DNA of 64,000 nucleotides. It comes from Pogonophryne albipinna (taxonomy: Eukaryota > Chordata > Actinopteri > Perciformes > Artedidraconidae). The notes beneath the pieces are model-generated. The model was not told the DNA's origin. It searched no databases and saw only the letters and a program-made list of their open reading frames with translations. The DNA lies in NCBI GenBank assembly GCA_028583405.1, contig CM053260.1, forward strand, positions 10,872,660 to 10,936,659, read 5' to 3'. Positions 63,442 through 64,000 of the stretch are shown here, one piece after another. The first letter of the stretch is position 1. Every line of letters begins with the position of its first letter. Position numbers and translations under genes: made by a program.

Positions 63442-64000
63442 AAGTACCCTATAAATTATGTTTTTGTATATATTAAGCTTATCACTATATACTTTAATGC
63501 CTTATATTTAAATAGACCATAACATATTCTTAGTAAATATCTATGTCTGAATACTTAATTGTTTTGTTAAATAGTTTTTCTTGTTGTGGGACCGCACTTT
63601 GCACTAATTTGGTAGAATGCCCCATATACTAGTTTCGTCTATAACAATGCATCAAACTTTGTAAGCAGGTCATGTGCTTGTTTGTAAAATTGAATCTAGC
63701 TGTCAGGTAAATGTAGAGAAGTCAATACAGCTTGCTCTATAGAGCACATTTTTCTACCAATAAACTTAATGTTGTGCGTTGGCAACTGTGTTAAATGTTT
63801 TTTGTTAGTTTATTTTTTTATGTTTCACTTACTGTTTTATTTTGTAATCACCTTGTCTCGTGCATGTTTCCTTTTCTTCCCGCCATCGTCAGTGTCTGCC
63901 CTGCCCCTGATTGTTTTCCACCTGTGTCCACTTATATATAGTGTCCTGTCTCCCTGTCTGTTGCCAGATTGTTTTGTGTCTTATGCCAAACTCTCCAGCG
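63442..64000. other. End of the AT-flanked element and unassigned right flank
   Basis: To 63623 this is the remaining right end of the AT-flanked element. From about 63840 the sequence resembles the leader of a common fish repeat (CACCTGTGTCCACTTATATATAG, then TGTTGCCAGATTGTTTTGTG), possibly the start of another transposon cut by the window edge. No gene is seen. Confidence 0.35.

Larger units (their letters stand above)
58734..63623. mobile_element. 4.9-kb AT-flanked element with GTTTCGGTAGTGAC motifs
   Basis: The left end GGGCCATTCTACCGAATTGG and right end (read inward) GGGGCATTCTACCAAATTAG are imperfect inverted repeats flanked by AT (58732-58733 and 63624-63625). The body holds five or more copies, in both orientations, of GTTTCGGTAGTGAC. 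It has been invaded by a hAT copy (59214-60908) and an L2 LINE (61899-63441). No transposase of its own is recognisable. Confidence 0.6.

Overview
This is a stretch of a ray-finned (teleost) fish nuclear genome. The evidence is vertebrate multi-exon genes with GT-AG introns, long CA/TG microsatellites, fish-type MITEs and hAT elements, and an L2-type LINE. No bacterial-style operons, rRNA, tRNA or CRISPR arrays were seen. All exon models were built by hand from splice sites, reading phase and family motifs.

Three host genes lie on the + strand. (1) 2344-16803: 28 exons of a WNK lysine-deficient kinase, best matched to wnk2. Its first exon(s), including the start of the kinase domain, lie before the window. 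(2) 19135-42616: a 34-exon inter-alpha-trypsin inhibitor heavy chain (ITIH3/ITIH4-like, about 963 aa), with signal peptide, VIT domain, VWA domain and C-terminal domain. Between the VWA part and the C-terminal part sits an array of 17 small exons, all phase 1-1, several of them visibly tandem-duplicated. (3) 45205-50146: a 14-exon IL-17 receptor (RC/RE-like, about 653 aa) with ectodomain, one membrane span and a SEFIR domain. A MITE inserted in its last coding exon has replaced the original C-terminus.

Mobile DNA is heavy. The intron between ITIH exons 12 and 13 holds a 6.1-kb terminal-inverted-repeat element (24281-30357). It has CATATATG-rich ends and a minus-strand multi-exon gene encoding a tudor-like N-terminal segment, a coiled coil and a BEN domain. 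This is the best candidate for an undescribed system. ITIH intron 22 carries a TTAA-flanked element (34257-36344), and its empty site is preserved in a paralogous intron copy. From 52375 to the end the window is nearly all transposon. It contains a 6.3-kb foldback-like element with about 1-kb arms, holding LINE and piggyBac-like fragments and a nested hairpin element. Next to it is a second AT-flanked element (58734-63623) carrying repeated GTTTCGGTAGTGAC motifs, a deleted hAT copy and a 5'-truncated L2 LINE.

The three host genes show no shared pathway: WNK2 is an ion-transport kinase, ITIH a secreted matrix/plasma protein, and the IL-17 receptor an immune receptor. Their proximity looks like ordinary gene order.
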